From Azospirillum brasilense (GTDB lineage Bacteria > Pseudomonadota > Alphaproteobacteria > Azospirillales > Azospirillaceae), in contig NZ_CP059453.1 in assembly GCF_022023855.1 (NCBI RefSeq), positions 312,001 through 376,000 on the forward strand: a stretch of 64,000 nt of DNA. The letters are read 5' to 3'. The position numbers and the translations under genes are program-made. Shown here piece by piece: positions 32,625-41,855 of the stretch (its first letter is position 1; each line of letters starts with the position of its first letter). Under the pieces are notes generated by a model that was given only the letters and a program-made list of their open reading frames with translations, searched no databases and was not told the origin of the DNA.

Positions 32625-35285
32625 TCACCGCGAACGGACCAGCGCCACCGGCTTGCGCTCCGCCCCGGCCTCCTGCACACGCCCCGCGTCCTCGGCGTAG
32701 GCGCGGCCGTAGTAGCTGTCGAGCAGGAGCTGCCGGATCTCCGCGACCAGCGGGAAGCGCGGGTTGGCGCCGGTGCACTGGTCGTCGAAGGCGGCCTCGG
32801 CGATGGCGTCCAGCCGGGCCAGGAACTCCGCCTCCGGCACCCCGGCGGCCTGGATCGAGGCCGGGATGTCCAGCGTCCGCTTCAGCTCCTCCACCCAGGC
32901 CACCAGCGTCTCCACCCGCTCATGGTCGCGGCTGCCGCCGAGGCCGAGGTGCCGGGCGATCTCGGCGTAGCGGGCAACGCCCTTGGGCCGGTCGTACTGG
33001 CTGAAGGCGGTCTGCTTGGTCGGGATGTCGGCGGCGTTGTAGCGGATGACGTTGGCGATTAGCAGCGCGTTGGCGACGCCGTGCGGCAGGTGGAACTCCG
33101 CCCCCAGCTTGTGCGCCATCGAATGGCAGACGCCGAGGAAGGCGTTGGCAAAGGCGATGCCGGCCAGCGTGGCGGCGCTGTGCACCTGCTCGCGCGCCTT
33201 GGGGTCCTTGGCGCCGTTGGCGTAGGCGGAGGGCAGATGCTCCTTCAGCAGCTTCAGCGCCTGCAGCGCCTGCCCGTCGGTGTATTCGTTGGCGAGGATG
33301 GAGACGTAGGCCTCCAGCGCGTGGGTCACCGCATCGATGCCCCCGGCGGCGGTCAGGCCCTTCGGCATGTCCATCACCAGATTGGCGTCGATGATCGCCA
33401 TGTTCGGCGTCAGTTCATAGTCCGCGATCGGGTACTTGATGCCGGTGCGCTCGTCGGTCACCACGGCGAAGGGCGTAACCTCCGACCCGGTGCCGGACGT
33501 GGTCGGAACGGCGACGAACTGCGCCTTCACCCCCAGCTTGGGGAAGGTGTAGATGCGCTTGCGGATGTCCATGAAGCGCAGGGCCAGATCCTCGAAGGCG
33601 ACGTCCGGCGCCTCGTACATCACCCACATGATCTTGGCCGCGTCCATCGGCGAGCCGCCGCCCAGCGCCAGGATGACGTCCGGCTGGAAGGCGTTGGCGA
33701 GCGCCAGCCCGCGCCGCACCACCGCCAGGGTGGGATCGGCGGCGACCTCGAAGAAAGTCTCCACCGCGAGGCCCAGCCCCTTGAGGATGCGCACGGTCTC
33801 GTCGACGTGGCCGTTTTCGAACAGGAAGCGGTCGGTGACGATCAGGCAGCGTTTCTTGCCGCCCAGTTCCTCCAGGGCGAAGGGCAGGCAGCCGCGGCGG
33901 AAGTAGATGGATTTCGGCAGCTTGTGCCACAGCATGTTCTCGGCCCGCTTTGCCACGGTCTTGCGGTTGATGAGGTGCTGCGGCCCGACATTCTCGGAGA
34001 TCGAGTTGCCGCCCCAGGAACCGCAGCCGAGCGTCAGCGACGGCGCCAGCCGGAAATTGTAGAGGTCGCCGATGCCGCCCTGCGACGACGGAGTGTTGAT
34101 CAGGATGCGCGCGGTCTTCATCGCCTGACCGAAGTGGCGGATGCGCTCCGGCTGCTGGTCCTGGTCGGTGTAGAGGGCGGAGGTGTGGCCGATGCCGCCC
34201 AGCGCGACCAGCGCCGCCGCCTTGTCACAGGCGTCCATGAAGTCGCGGGCGCGGTAGAGCGCCAGGGTCGGCGACAGCTTCTCGTGGGCGAAGGGCTCGT
34301 TCTCGGTCACCGCCTCGACCTCGGCGATCAGCACCTTGGTGTTTGCGGGAACGCTCACCCCGGCCATGGCGGCGATGGCGCCGGCCGACTGGCCGACGAT
34401 GTCGGCGTTCAGCGCGCCGTTCTTCAGCAGCACCTTGCGCACCGCGTCGGCGTCCCCAGCCGACAGGATATGGCCGCCATGGTGGGCGAAGCGGTCGCGC
34501 ACCGCGTTATAGACGGCGTCCACGACGATGGCCGACTGTTCGGACGCGCAGACCACGCCGTTGTCGAAGGTCTTGGACATCAGGATGGAGGCGACGGCCC
34601 GCTTGATGTCGGCGAATTCGTCGATCACCGCCGGGGTGTTGCCGGCCCCGACGCCGATGGCCGGCTTGCCCGAGGAGTAGGCCGCCTTGACCATGCCCGG
34701 CCCGCCGGTCGCCAGGATCAGGTTGATGTCGGGGTGGTGCATCACCGCGTTCGACAATTCCACCGAGGGCTCGTCGATCCAGCCGATGATGTCCGGCGGC
34801 GCGCCAGCCTCCACCGCCGCCTGGAGCACGATCCGAGCGGCCTCGCAGGTCGCCTTGCGGGCGCGGGGGTGCGGCGAGAAGACGATGCCGTTGCGCGTCT
34901 TCAGGCTGATCAGCGCCTTGAAGATGGCGGTCGAGGTCGGGTTGGTCGTCGGCACGATGGCGCAGATCAGGCCCACCGGCTCGGCGATCGTCATGATGCC
35001 GTATTCCGGGTCCTCCTCGAGGATGCCGCAGGTCTTCTCGTCCTTGTACTTGTTGTAGATGTATTCGGAGGCGAAGTGGTTCTTGACGACCTTGTCCTCC
35101 ATCACGCCCATGCGCGTCTCGGCAACCGCCAGCTTCGCCAGCGGGATGCGCGCGTTGGCGGCGGCCAGGGCGGCGTTGCGGAAGATGCGGTCCACGGTCT
35201 CCTGCGGGAAGCCGGCGTAAACTTTCTGCGCCTCCCGGACGCGAAGGACGAGGTCGTTGAGGTCTGCAAGCGTGGTGACGGGCAT
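32625..35285 (-). CDS. adhE: AdhE, bifunctional CoA-acylating aldehyde / iron alcohol dehydrogenase
   Basis: An 886-residue fusion. The N-terminal half (about 1-440) is a CoA-acylating acetaldehyde dehydrogenase with catalytic Cys246 (FDNGVVCASEQ). The C-terminal half (about 450-870) is a type III Fe-dependent alcohol dehydrogenase. It has ILALGGGSPMDAAK for the nucleotide and metal-ligand motifs DAVTHALEAYVS and GVCHSMAHKLG. AdhE converts acetyl-CoA to ethanol with two NADH and forms spirosomes in other bacteria. Its length is normal. It stands alone between a terminator and a 340-bp upstream region shared with the tRNA-Phe promoter. Expression under low oxygen is likely from family knowledge; no clear FNR box is seen. 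Confidence 0.97.
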   Translation of the reverse strand: MPVTTLADLNDLVLRVREAQKVYAGFPQETVDRIFRNAALAAANARIPLAKLAVAETRMGVMEDKVVKNHFASEYIYNKYKDEKTCGILEEDPEYGIMTIAEPVGLICAIVPTTNPTSTAIFKALISLKTRNGIVFSPHPRARKATCEAARIVLQAAVEAGAPPDIIGWIDEPSVELSNAVMHHPDINLILATGGPGMVKAAYSSGKPAIGVGAGNTPAVIDEFADIKRAVASILMSKTFDNGVVCASEQSAIVVDAVYNAVRDRFAHHGGHILSAGDADAVRKVLLKNGALNADIVGQSAGAIAAMAGVSVPANTKVLIAEVEAVTENEPFAHEKLSPTLALYRARDFMDACDKAAALVALGGIGHTSALYTDQDQQPERIRHFGQAMKTARILINTPSSQGGIGDLYNFRLAPSLTLGCGSWGGNSISENVGPQHLINRKTVAKRAENMLWHKLPKSIYFRRGCLPFALEELGGKKRCLIVTDRFLFENGHVDETVRILKGLGLAVETFFEVAADPTLAVVRRGLALANAFQPDVILALGGGSPMDAAKIMWVMYEAPDVAFEDLALRFMDIRKRIYTFPKLGVKAQFVAVPTTSGTGSEVTPFAVVTDERTGIKYPIADYELTPNMAIIDANLVMDMPKGLTAAGGIDAVTHALEAYVSILANEYTDGQALQALKLLKEHLPSAYANGAKDPKAREQVHSAATLAGIAFANAFLGVCHSMAHKLGAEFHLPHGVANALLIANVIRYNAADIPTKQTAFSQYDRPKGVARYAEIARHLGLGGSRDHERVETLVAWVEELKRTLDIPASIQAAGVPEAEFLARLDAIAEAAFDDQCTGANPRFPLVAEIRQLLLDSYYGRAYAEDAGRVQEAGAERKPVALVRSR

Positions 35286-35575
35286 ATCGTGTCGCCTCTG
35301 CGGTTGGCGCGCCGCCAGCCCCTTCGGGCCGGACAGGGAAACCGGATGCGGACGGGTCGAAGCCCTTGTGGAACGGCATCCGGGGCACGCACGGAAAATC
35401 GGTCATGGCCGGGCGGCGCTTCTTTCCGGTCCGCGCGGCAGGGAAACTATCCCCCACCGCGGAGGGAAGGACCATGACTCAGGTCAAAACTGGTATGACC
35501 ACTTTCGGGGTAGCGCCAACCCTGCCCCACCCGGCCGCCTTGGAAAATCTCTTTCGAACGGGTGACGAATTGCCC

Positions 35576-35604
35576 TGGACAAGCGCCCCGGTTCTTCTTA
35601 TAAG
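35576..35604 (+). promoter_or_regulatory. Putative sigma70-type promoter of tRNA-Phe
   Basis: TGGACA (35576-35581) and TATAAG (35599-35604) with a 17-bp spacer, ending 20 bp before the tRNA 5' end. Confidence 0.6.
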
Positions 35605-35624
35605 ACGCCCCCGCACGCAGCGGC

Positions 35625-35700
35625 GCCCAGGTAGCTCAGTTGGTAGAGCAGGGGACTGAAAATCCCCGTGTCGGCGGTTCGACTCCGTCCCTGGGCACCA
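35625..35700 (+). tRNA. tRNA-Phe (anticodon GAA), CCA encoded
   Basis: The acceptor stem GCCCAGG pairs with CCTGGGC, followed by discriminator A and encoded CCA. The D-arm reads GCTC...GAGC. The anticodon stem GGGGA/TCCCC has loop CTGAAAA, giving anticodon GAA at 35658-35660. The T-arm holds the GGTTCGA loop. A T-rich stretch (TTTTTCTTTT) directly after the CCA can serve as terminator. Confidence 0.97.
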
Positions 35701-36294
35701 TTTTTCTTTTGCCGATCAAACCATCGGCGGCGGATCGGGTAAAGCCGACTCGCCCAGCCCGAACTTGGCCTAGTCGCGGAGGAAATCATTCCTCGCCTGC
35801 CAAGCCATTGAAATCTCCATTTTTTTATGATGTCGATTTTTCGCTGTGCCAGCACAATCGTGGCACAGTCAAAGCGGCAGTGTGAGCCCCTGCGGGCGGC
35901 GCATCCCACGCGGCATCCTGCAATCCGTTGCCGATGCACAGGACACCATTGCCCGCCTCATTCGCGCCCGCAACAAGGACGCCAAGCCTTTGGCGTGGCC
36001 CAAGCCCATCGACACCATCTTGCCAAAAATCGATCGATTGTCTGCGCTGTCTGAATAACCGGCTGCGAAGAAACAAACGGGCCTCCATTCACAAAAACGC
36101 GATTCAGGCGTCATTTTTGAAGGCAATGCTTAGGGCGCTCCCAGCAAAGCCGCGGACCCACCGCTAATGCAAGCTTTCGTTCGCTTCAGGCCGCCCGCTT
36201 TCCTGTGGGAATGACGGACACCATTACGGACACCGCATCAAGCGCATGGGTCCGGAGAAGCCCACGATGCGACTTCGGAAAGGAATGACGGATC
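35701..36294. other. Gap after tRNA-Phe with IS remnant
   Basis: About 590 bp without an intact gene. It holds the tRNA terminator, a C-terminal piece of an IS630-type transposase (35897-36058), and a lower-G+C stretch leading to the orphan secreted protein at 36295. No direct repeat of the tRNA 3' end was found to mark an island boundary. Confidence 0.6.
35897..36058 (+). pseudogene. IS630-family transposase C-terminal remnant
   Basis: The frame reads RRIPRGILQSVADAQDTIARLI, then NKDAKPLAWPKPIDTILPKI and ends DRLSALSE-stop. This matches the C-terminal end of IS630-type DDE transposases, which usually have '(R/H)xLRRGxxxSVxDLxxAI ... F(I/V)WTKxADxIL'. Only about 53 codons remain, so it is a decayed fragment. 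No terminal inverted repeats were recognised. Confidence 0.65.
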
Positions 36295-36930
36295 ATGAAG
36301 AGGTTCCTGTTTTTCATCATCCTGGCTTTGCTGCCCAACATCGCCGCAGCCGACACCATGACCGCCAGCGATATCATCAACACCTTGAAAAGAAACAACA
36401 TGGATGTTCTCATCCCAATGTATGAAAAAGGCATTCTGATTCTCGATAGTAAGAACACCACCGTCAACGCCATGAAATTGGTTAGGAACTATGCAACTTT
36501 CGCGGATGCTGAAGCCGAAAAAGCAAAATTCTGGTACCGCGGCATGCCGACCCAACAGGCAAATGACTTTATCAACAGCAATTACTCTAGACTGGGATTG
36601 CCGGAGAAATCCTTTGTTGGGATTGCCCCACGTTTTTCCTACGTGATGCAGTATGTCACCAACTCGGATCCCGGTGTCGTTTTTGAATTTGGCACGGACA
36701 GCGAAGGATGGCTTTACAAGCAGTGGTCTGTTGACCATCCCTGTCAAATCAAAGCAGAAGGTGGCGGCACTTACGGCCTCGGTCCCAGCGGTACCTATGC
36801 TTCCTGCAACAACGGCCCCAACGCCTATAAGCCGAAGATCGACAACTTGGGCGGCATGTTCAATAAATGGCTGGCTGACAACACGATAACAGCCAAAGTC
36901 GCCTACGTCCTGGCCAACCGCAAATTGTAA
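36295..36930 (+). CDS. Exported hypothetical protein, AT-rich
   Basis: A 211-residue protein with a clear Sec signal (MKRFLFFIILALLPNIAAA-DTM). The mature part includes an N-terminal helix (SDIINTLKRNNMDVLIPMYE), a central region rich in aromatic residues and a C-terminal part with two Cys (PCQIK, ASCNNG). I do not recognise the family. G+C is close to 50 percent, well below the neighbours, and codon third positions are A/T-rich, which suggests acquisition by transfer. It stands alone next to an IS remnant and a tRNA gene. Confidence 0.7.
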   Translation: MKRFLFFIILALLPNIAAADTMTASDIINTLKRNNMDVLIPMYEKGILILDSKNTTVNAMKLVRNYATFADAEAEKAKFWYRGMPTQQANDFINSNYSRLGLPEKSFVGIAPRFSYVMQYVTNSDPGVVFEFGTDSEGWLYKQWSVDHPCQIKAEGGGTYGLGPSGTYASCNNGPNAYKPKIDNLGGMFNKWLADNTITAKVAYVLANRKL

Positions 36931-37096
36931 CATGTTCGCGCAGGCAAGAGCGGGGCACTCCCCTGCGCCGCGATGGCCAAGAGTGAGGCCGGCACGCTGA
37001 AGCGCCCATTTTTCTCCCAACGATGCGAATCGGATCGGGGGCGCACCACCCAATGAACCCGCCCGGCGGACAAGCCGCCGATCCTGAAATGGGCCT

Positions 37097-38011
37097 TCAG
37101 CGGCCGCGACCGGCGGAAGCCGACGCGCAGGCCCCCAGCAACCACTCCCGGAACGCCATCAGTGGCGGGTGATGCGCCCGTGACGAGGGGTGGACGAGGT
37201 GATAGGCACGGTCCGGGTTTCGGTAGGGCCGGTCCAGCGCCGGGACCAGCGCCCCGTCCCGCAACTCGGCCTGCACCAGCAGGGTTGGCAGCAGCGCCAC
37301 CCCCAACCCGGTGATCGCCGCCTGGGCAGTGGTGGAGAACTGTTCGAAGAACATGCCGGCGCCCTCGTGCCGCTCAATGCCCTGGGCGGCGAACCAGTCC
37401 CGCCACGCCTCCGGACGGCTGGTGGTGTGCAGCAGCGGCAGCGCCACGAGGTCCGACGCCGTGCGGATCGGGTGGGCGGCCAGGAAGGACGGAGCGCAGA
37501 GCGGCAGGACCTCCTCCTCCATCAGCCGCTCGCACACCGCGCCGGGCCAGTCGGCGGCGCCGAAATGGATGGCGGCGTCCAGATCCTCCGACCGGAAGTC
37601 GAAGGGCTCCATCTTCGTCATGAAATGGATGATGATCTGCGGGTGCGCCGCCTGGAAGGCGGGCAGGCGCGGCACCAGCCAGCGCGTGCCGAAGGTCGGC
37701 AGAACGGCCAGCTTCAGCACGCCCCCCTGCGGCGCGGTCATGACCCGGAGCGTCGCCGCCCCCACCCGGTGAAGCGCCTCCCGCACCTCCGCCGCGTAGG
37801 ACTCGCCGGCCGGCGTCAGGGCCACGCGCTGGTCGCGGCGCACGAACAGCGGAACGCCGAGCTGGTCCTCCAGCGCCTTGATCTGCCGGCTGACGGCGCC
37901 CTGGGTCAGCGCCAACTCCTGCGCCGCGGCGGTGAAGCTGCCGGTGCGCGCCGCCGCCTCGAAGGCGGAGAGCGCGCTCATGGACGGGAGAAGGCGGCGT
38001 TGCAGACCCAT
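37097..38011 (-). CDS. LysR-family regulator (GcvA-like)
   Basis: A 304-residue LysR-type regulator. The N-terminal winged helix-turn-helix is at about 10-68 (LSAFEAAARTGSFTAAAQELALTQGAVSRQIKALE). The effector-binding domain has GcvA-type features (PTFGTRWLVPRLPAF, DAAIHFGAADWP). It is divergent from the ThDP-dependent enzyme and aldehyde dehydrogenase genes, with 109 bp between starts, so it most likely controls them. The effector is unknown. Confidence 0.88.
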   Translation of the reverse strand: MGLQRRLLPSMSALSAFEAAARTGSFTAAAQELALTQGAVSRQIKALEDQLGVPLFVRRDQRVALTPAGESYAAEVREALHRVGAATLRVMTAPQGGVLKLAVLPTFGTRWLVPRLPAFQAAHPQIIIHFMTKMEPFDFRSEDLDAAIHFGAADWPGAVCERLMEEEVLPLCAPSFLAAHPIRTASDLVALPLLHTTSRPEAWRDWFAAQGIERHEGAGMFFEQFSTTAQAAITGLGVALLPTLLVQAELRDGALVPALDRPYRNPDRAYHLVHPSSRAHHPPLMAFREWLLGACASASAGRGR

Positions 38012-38120
38012 GGGTCATGACTATAGCTCATGACCTGGGGAAAGAAAGTCGGTTGCGCGGGGCGGGGCCTGCCGCCAGATTGAGGAGGATTTGAACGCCC
38101 AGCCGAGGAACGAGCGCGCC

Positions 38121-39779
38121 ATGAAGACCGGAGGCCAGTTGATCGTCGATGCGCTGGAGGCGCAGGGCGTCGAGCGTGTGTTCTGCGTGCCGGGCGAAAG
38201 CTACCTCGCCGTGCTGGACGCGCTGCACGATTCCCCGATCCGCACGATCAACGCCCGCCACGAGAGCGGCGCCGCCATGATGGCGGAGGCCGAGGGCAAG
38301 CTGACCGGCCGGCCGGGCATCTGCTTCGTCACCCGCGGCCCCGGCGCCACCAACGCCGCGCCGGGCGTGCATGTGGCGCAGCAGGACTCCACCCCGATGA
38401 TCCTGTTCATCGGCCAGATCGAGCGCGGCATGCGCGGGCGCGACGCCTTCCAGGAGGTCGACTACACCCTCATGTTCGGCGGCATGGCCAAGTGGGTGGC
38501 GGAGATCGACAGCGCCGACCGCGTGCCGGAAATGGTCAGCCGCGCCTTCCACACCGCGCTCGCCGGCCGTCCCGGCCCGGTCGTGCTGGTGCTGCCGGAG
38601 GACATGCTGGTGGAAACGGCGGATGCGGCCGCCGCCCGCCCGGCCCAGCCGGTGGACAGCGCCCCCACCCCCGCCCAGGTCGCCGAGGTCGGGCGTCTGC
38701 TCGCCGGGGCGAAGCGCCCGCTGGTCATCGCCGGTGGCTCCCGCTGGACCGAGGACGCGGTGGCCTCGCTGCACGTTTTCGCCGAGACCTTCGCGCTGCC
38801 GGTGGCCGTCACCTTCCGCCGCCAGATGCTGTTCGACCACGCGCACCCGAACTACGCGGGCGACATCGGGCTGGGCATCAACCCGAAGCTGGTCGCCCTG
38901 GTGAAGGACGCCGACGTGATCCTGCTGCTCGGCGGCCGCTTCTCGGAGGTGCCGTCGCAGAGCTACGGGCTGCTCGGCATCCCGGAAACCGGCAAGACGC
39001 TGATCCACGTCCATCCGGGGGCGGAGGAGCTGGGCCGCGTCTACAACCCCGACCTCGCCATCAACGCCACGCCGGGGGGTTTCCTCGACGCCGTCGCCGG
39101 GCTGGAGGCGCCGGCCTCCCCCGCCTGGGCCGGCCAGGCCGAGACCGCGCACGCCGCCTACACCGCCTGGAGCGAGCCGCCGGCCACGATCCCCGGCGAC
39201 GTCCAGATGGGCGCCGTCATGTCCTGGCTGCGCGACACCCTGCCCGACGACGCCATCCTGACCAACGGCGCCGGCAACTACGCCACCTGGATCCACCGCT
39301 TCTGGCGCTTCCGCCGCTTCGCCACGCAGGCGGCGCCGGTCTGCGGCTCGATGGGCTACGGCCTGCCCGCCGCCGTGGCGGCCAAGCTGCTGCACCCGGA
39401 GCGCGAGGTGGTCTGCTTCGCCGGGGACGGCTGCTTCCAGATGACCGGGCTGGAGTTCGGCACCGCCGTGCAGGAGGGCGCCAACCTGATCGTGCTGGTC
39501 ATCGACAACGGCATGTACGGCACCATCCGCATGCACCAGGAGCGCGATTATCCGGGCCGCGTGTCCGGCACCGCCCTGACCAACCCGGACTTCGCCGCGC
39601 TCGCCCGCGCCTATGGCGGCCATGGCGAGACGGTGGAGCGGACGGAGGAGTTCGCCCCGGCCTTCGAGCGCGCCCGCGCCGCCGGCCGGCCGGCCATCCT
39701 GCACGTCAAGCTCGACCCCGAAGCCCTGACGCCGAACCGCAGCCTGTCCGACATCCGCGCCGCCGGGCGCCAGCGCTAA
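38121..39779 (+). CDS. ThDP-dependent acetolactate synthase-like enzyme
   Basis: A 552-residue enzyme of the acetolactate synthase / benzoylformate decarboxylase superfamily. The N-terminal pyrimidine-binding domain carries the catalytic Glu (INARHESGAAMMAEA, Glu about 48). The middle domain is at about 190-320. The C-terminal ThDP/Mg domain has CFAGDGCFQMTGLEFGTA and DNGMYG. No regulatory ilvN partner is nearby. Co-direction with an ALDH7 gene and a divergent LysR suggests catabolic decarboxylation or lyase chemistry rather than branched-chain synthesis. The ATG is chosen; a TTG ten codons upstream lies only 2 nt after GAGGAGG and is less likely. Confidence 0.85.
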   Translation: MKTGGQLIVDALEAQGVERVFCVPGESYLAVLDALHDSPIRTINARHESGAAMMAEAEGKLTGRPGICFVTRGPGATNAAPGVHVAQQDSTPMILFIGQIERGMRGRDAFQEVDYTLMFGGMAKWVAEIDSADRVPEMVSRAFHTALAGRPGPVVLVLPEDMLVETADAAAARPAQPVDSAPTPAQVAEVGRLLAGAKRPLVIAGGSRWTEDAVASLHVFAETFALPVAVTFRRQMLFDHAHPNYAGDIGLGINPKLVALVKDADVILLLGGRFSEVPSQSYGLLGIPETGKTLIHVHPGAEELGRVYNPDLAINATPGGFLDAVAGLEAPASPAWAGQAETAHAAYTAWSEPPATIPGDVQMGAVMSWLRDTLPDDAILTNGAGNYATWIHRFWRFRRFATQAAPVCGSMGYGLPAAVAAKLLHPEREVVCFAGDGCFQMTGLEFGTAVQEGANLIVLVIDNGMYGTIRMHQERDYPGRVSGTALTNPDFAALARAYGGHGETVERTEEFAPAFERARAAGRPAILHVKLDPEALTPNRSLSDIRAAGRQR

Positions 39780-39788
39780 CCCAAAGTC

Positions 39789-39811
39789 CCCTCTCCCCTC
39801 TGGGGAGAGGG
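39789..39811. repeat. Short intergenic hairpin of a common REP-like type
   Basis: CCCTCTCCCC-TCT-GGGGAGAGGG followed by TTAGGGTGAGGGGGG. This is the familiar repetitive intergenic motif seen many times in G+C-rich proteobacterial genomes. It lies between the ThDP enzyme and the aldehyde dehydrogenase and may act as a transcript stabiliser. Confidence 0.6.
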
Positions 39812-39895
39812 TTAGGGTGAGGGGGGTGCGCTTTTGCCGGACCTCCCGCCACGCGCCACCCCTCCACCGGTTGCCCTACACCGAGGACCTTTTCC

Positions 39896-41398
39896 ATGCA
39901 GCACCGCGACCTTCTCTCCCGCCTCGGCCTTGAGCTTCCCGCCGACGGCGCCGGCCTGTCCGTCCGCTCGCCCATTGACGGCGCTGCGCTGGGCGTGGCG
40001 CCGGTCACCCCGGCGTCGGAGATCCCAGAGGTGGCCGCCCGCGCCCAGCGCGCCTTCGAGGCGTGGCGCTCCGTCCCGGCGCCGCGCCGCGGCGAGCTGG
40101 TCCGCCTGCTGGGCGAGGAGCTGCGCGACGCCAAGGAAGACCTGGGCCGTCTCGTCACGCTGGAGATGGGCAAGATCGTCCAGGAGGGCCTGGGCGAGGT
40201 CCAGGAGATGATCGACATCTGCGACTTCGCGGTCGGCCTGTCCCGCCAGCTCTACGGCCTGACCATCGCGTCGGAGCGTCCGGGCCACGCGATGCGCGAG
40301 ACCTGGCATCCGATGGGCCCCTGCGCGGTGATCTCCGCCTTCAACTTCCCGGTCGCGGTCTGGGCCTGGAACGCCGCCCTGGCGCTGGTCTGCGGCGACC
40401 CGGTGATCTGGAAGCCGTCGGAGAAGACCCCGCTGACCGCGCTCGCCTGCCAGCGCATCTTCGAGCGCGCGGTGGCCCGCTTCGGCGACGCCCCGGCGGA
40501 CCTGCTGCAGGTCGTCAACGGCGGCCGCGACGTCGGCGAGGCGCTGGTCGCCAGCCCGCTGATCCCCATCGTATCGGCCACCGGCTCGACCCGCATGGGC
40601 CGCGAGGTCGCGCTGAAGGTGGCGGAGCGCTTCGCCCGCCCGATCCTGGAGCTGGGCGGCAACAACGCCATGATCGTGGCACCGTCAGCCGACCTCGACA
40701 TGGCGGTACGCGCCATCGTCTTCTCGGCGGTGGGCACCTGCGGCCAGCGCTGCACCACGCTGTGCCGCCTGATCGTCCACAAGGACGTGCGCGACACGCT
40801 GCTGCCGCGCCTGAAGGCCGCCTACGGCTCCGTTCCCATCGGCAACCCGCTGGAGTCCGGCGTGCTGGTCGGCCCGCTCAACGACAAGGGCGCCTATGAG
40901 GGCATGCAGCGCGCGCTGGAGCAGGCCAAGGCCGACGGCGGCGTGGTGACCGGCGGCGGCCGTGCGCTCGCCGACCAGTATCCGGACGCCTGGTACGTGC
41001 AGCCGGCCATCGTCGAGATGCCGGGCCAGACCGACATCGTCCGTCAAGAGACCTTCGCCCCGATCCTCTACGTCCTGACCTACGAGACGCTCGAGGAGGC
41101 CATCGCGCTTCAGAACGCGGTGCCGCAGGGACTCTCGTCCTGCATCTTCACCACCGACATCCGCGAGGCCGAGAGCTTCCTGTCGGCGTCGGGCAGCGAC
41201 TGCGGCATTGCCAACGTCAACATCGGCCCGTCGGGTGCTGAAATCGGCGGCGCCTTCGGCGGCGAGAAGGAGACGGGCGGCGGGCGCGAGTCCGGGTCGG
41301 ACGCCTGGAAGGGCTACATGCGCCGCCAGACGGCGACGGTGAACTACTCCCGCGCCCTGCCGCTGGCCCAGGGGATTAAGTTCGAGATCGCCGGCTGA
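39896..41398 (+). CDS. amaB: ALDH7-type aldehyde dehydrogenase (aminoadipate-semialdehyde / piperideine-6-carboxylate DH)
   Basis: A 500-residue NAD(P)+-dependent aldehyde dehydrogenase. The nucleotide fold carries AFNFPVAVWAWNAALAL and WKPSEKTPLTA. Catalytic Glu252 (ELGGNN) and Cys286 (GTCGQRCTT) are visible. The GQRCTT motif and the IANVNIGPSGAEIGGAFGGEKETGGGRESGSDAWKGYMRRQT tail (shown in part by EIGGAFGGEKETGGGRESG) are typical of ALDH7/AmaB, which oxidises 2-aminoadipate 6-semialdehyde in lysine breakdown. It follows the ThDP enzyme and ends at a clean terminator. The substrate is a family-level inference. Confidence 0.88.
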   Translation: MQHRDLLSRLGLELPADGAGLSVRSPIDGAALGVAPVTPASEIPEVAARAQRAFEAWRSVPAPRRGELVRLLGEELRDAKEDLGRLVTLEMGKIVQEGLGEVQEMIDICDFAVGLSRQLYGLTIASERPGHAMRETWHPMGPCAVISAFNFPVAVWAWNAALALVCGDPVIWKPSEKTPLTALACQRIFERAVARFGDAPADLLQVVNGGRDVGEALVASPLIPIVSATGSTRMGREVALKVAERFARPILELGGNNAMIVAPSADLDMAVRAIVFSAVGTCGQRCTTLCRLIVHKDVRDTLLPRLKAAYGSVPIGNPLESGVLVGPLNDKGAYEGMQRALEQAKADGGVVTGGGRALADQYPDAWYVQPAIVEMPGQTDIVRQETFAPILYVLTYETLEEAIALQNAVPQGLSSCIFTTDIREAESFLSASGSDCGIANVNIGPSGAEIGGAFGGEKETGGGRESGSDAWKGYMRRQTATVNYSRALPLAQGIKFEIAG

Positions 41399-41435
41399 TC
41401 CGCAACCGGCTTGCAAGAAATCGTCCCGCAAGAAG

Positions 41436-41467
41436 AAGGCCGCCCGTTTCACCGGGCGGCCTTTTCT
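41436..41467 (+). terminator. Rho-independent terminator after amaB
   Basis: AAGGCCGCCCG (41436-41446) pairs with CGGGCGGCCTT (41453-41463) around TTTCAC, followed by TTCTC. Confidence 0.85.
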
Positions 41468-41488
41468 CATTGGAAGGTCGTCGAAAGG

Positions 41489-41686
41489 TCAGAAGGCTTC
41501 GCGCGGAAGCCGCCTTGTGGGTCGATCGGGGGGAGTGTTGCGGCGCAGGTGCTCGGCAATGGGGGTGAGCTGTGCCAGAACCTGCTCGTGGGTCAGGCGG
41601 TCCCGGCGCAACACGGCCTGGACCACCGGGTCGTTCAACAGTTCGGCAACGCGGCAGCGCCACGTCTGCTTGGGCAGTCCGTTCAT
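41489..41686 (-). CDS. Small hypothetical protein (65 aa)
   Basis: MNGLPKQTWRCRVAELLND continues into DPVVQAVLRRDRLTHEQVLAQL and a basic, Pro-rich tail. It is helical, soluble and unrecognised. The frame has good codon use and GAGAA upstream of the ATG, but the Shine-Dalgarno is weak. It is isolated between the amaB terminator and the DMT permease. Confidence 0.5.
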   Translation of the reverse strand: MNGLPKQTWRCRVAELLNDPVVQAVLRRDRLTHEQVLAQLTPIAEHLRRNTPPDRPTRRLPREAF

Positions 41687-41855
41687 TGCTGTTCTCGTTG
41701 CTTGTGGGTTGAAAAAACGCCGGCCCTCACCGGCAGGCGTACGGTACGCGGAGCATGTTACAGTTCGACGCGTACGGCCCGTGATATTTCGGGTACCTGA
41801 ACGTCCTGTGTACGTGCCTCCGGCATAGGGAATCAGCGGGAGAAACGGGGGCCGT

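Noticed and set aside
35474..35659. 61-codon frame with a good GGAAGG binding site between adhE and tRNA-Phe
   Set aside because: It runs through the tRNA promoter and into the tRNA gene, so it cannot be functional as read.
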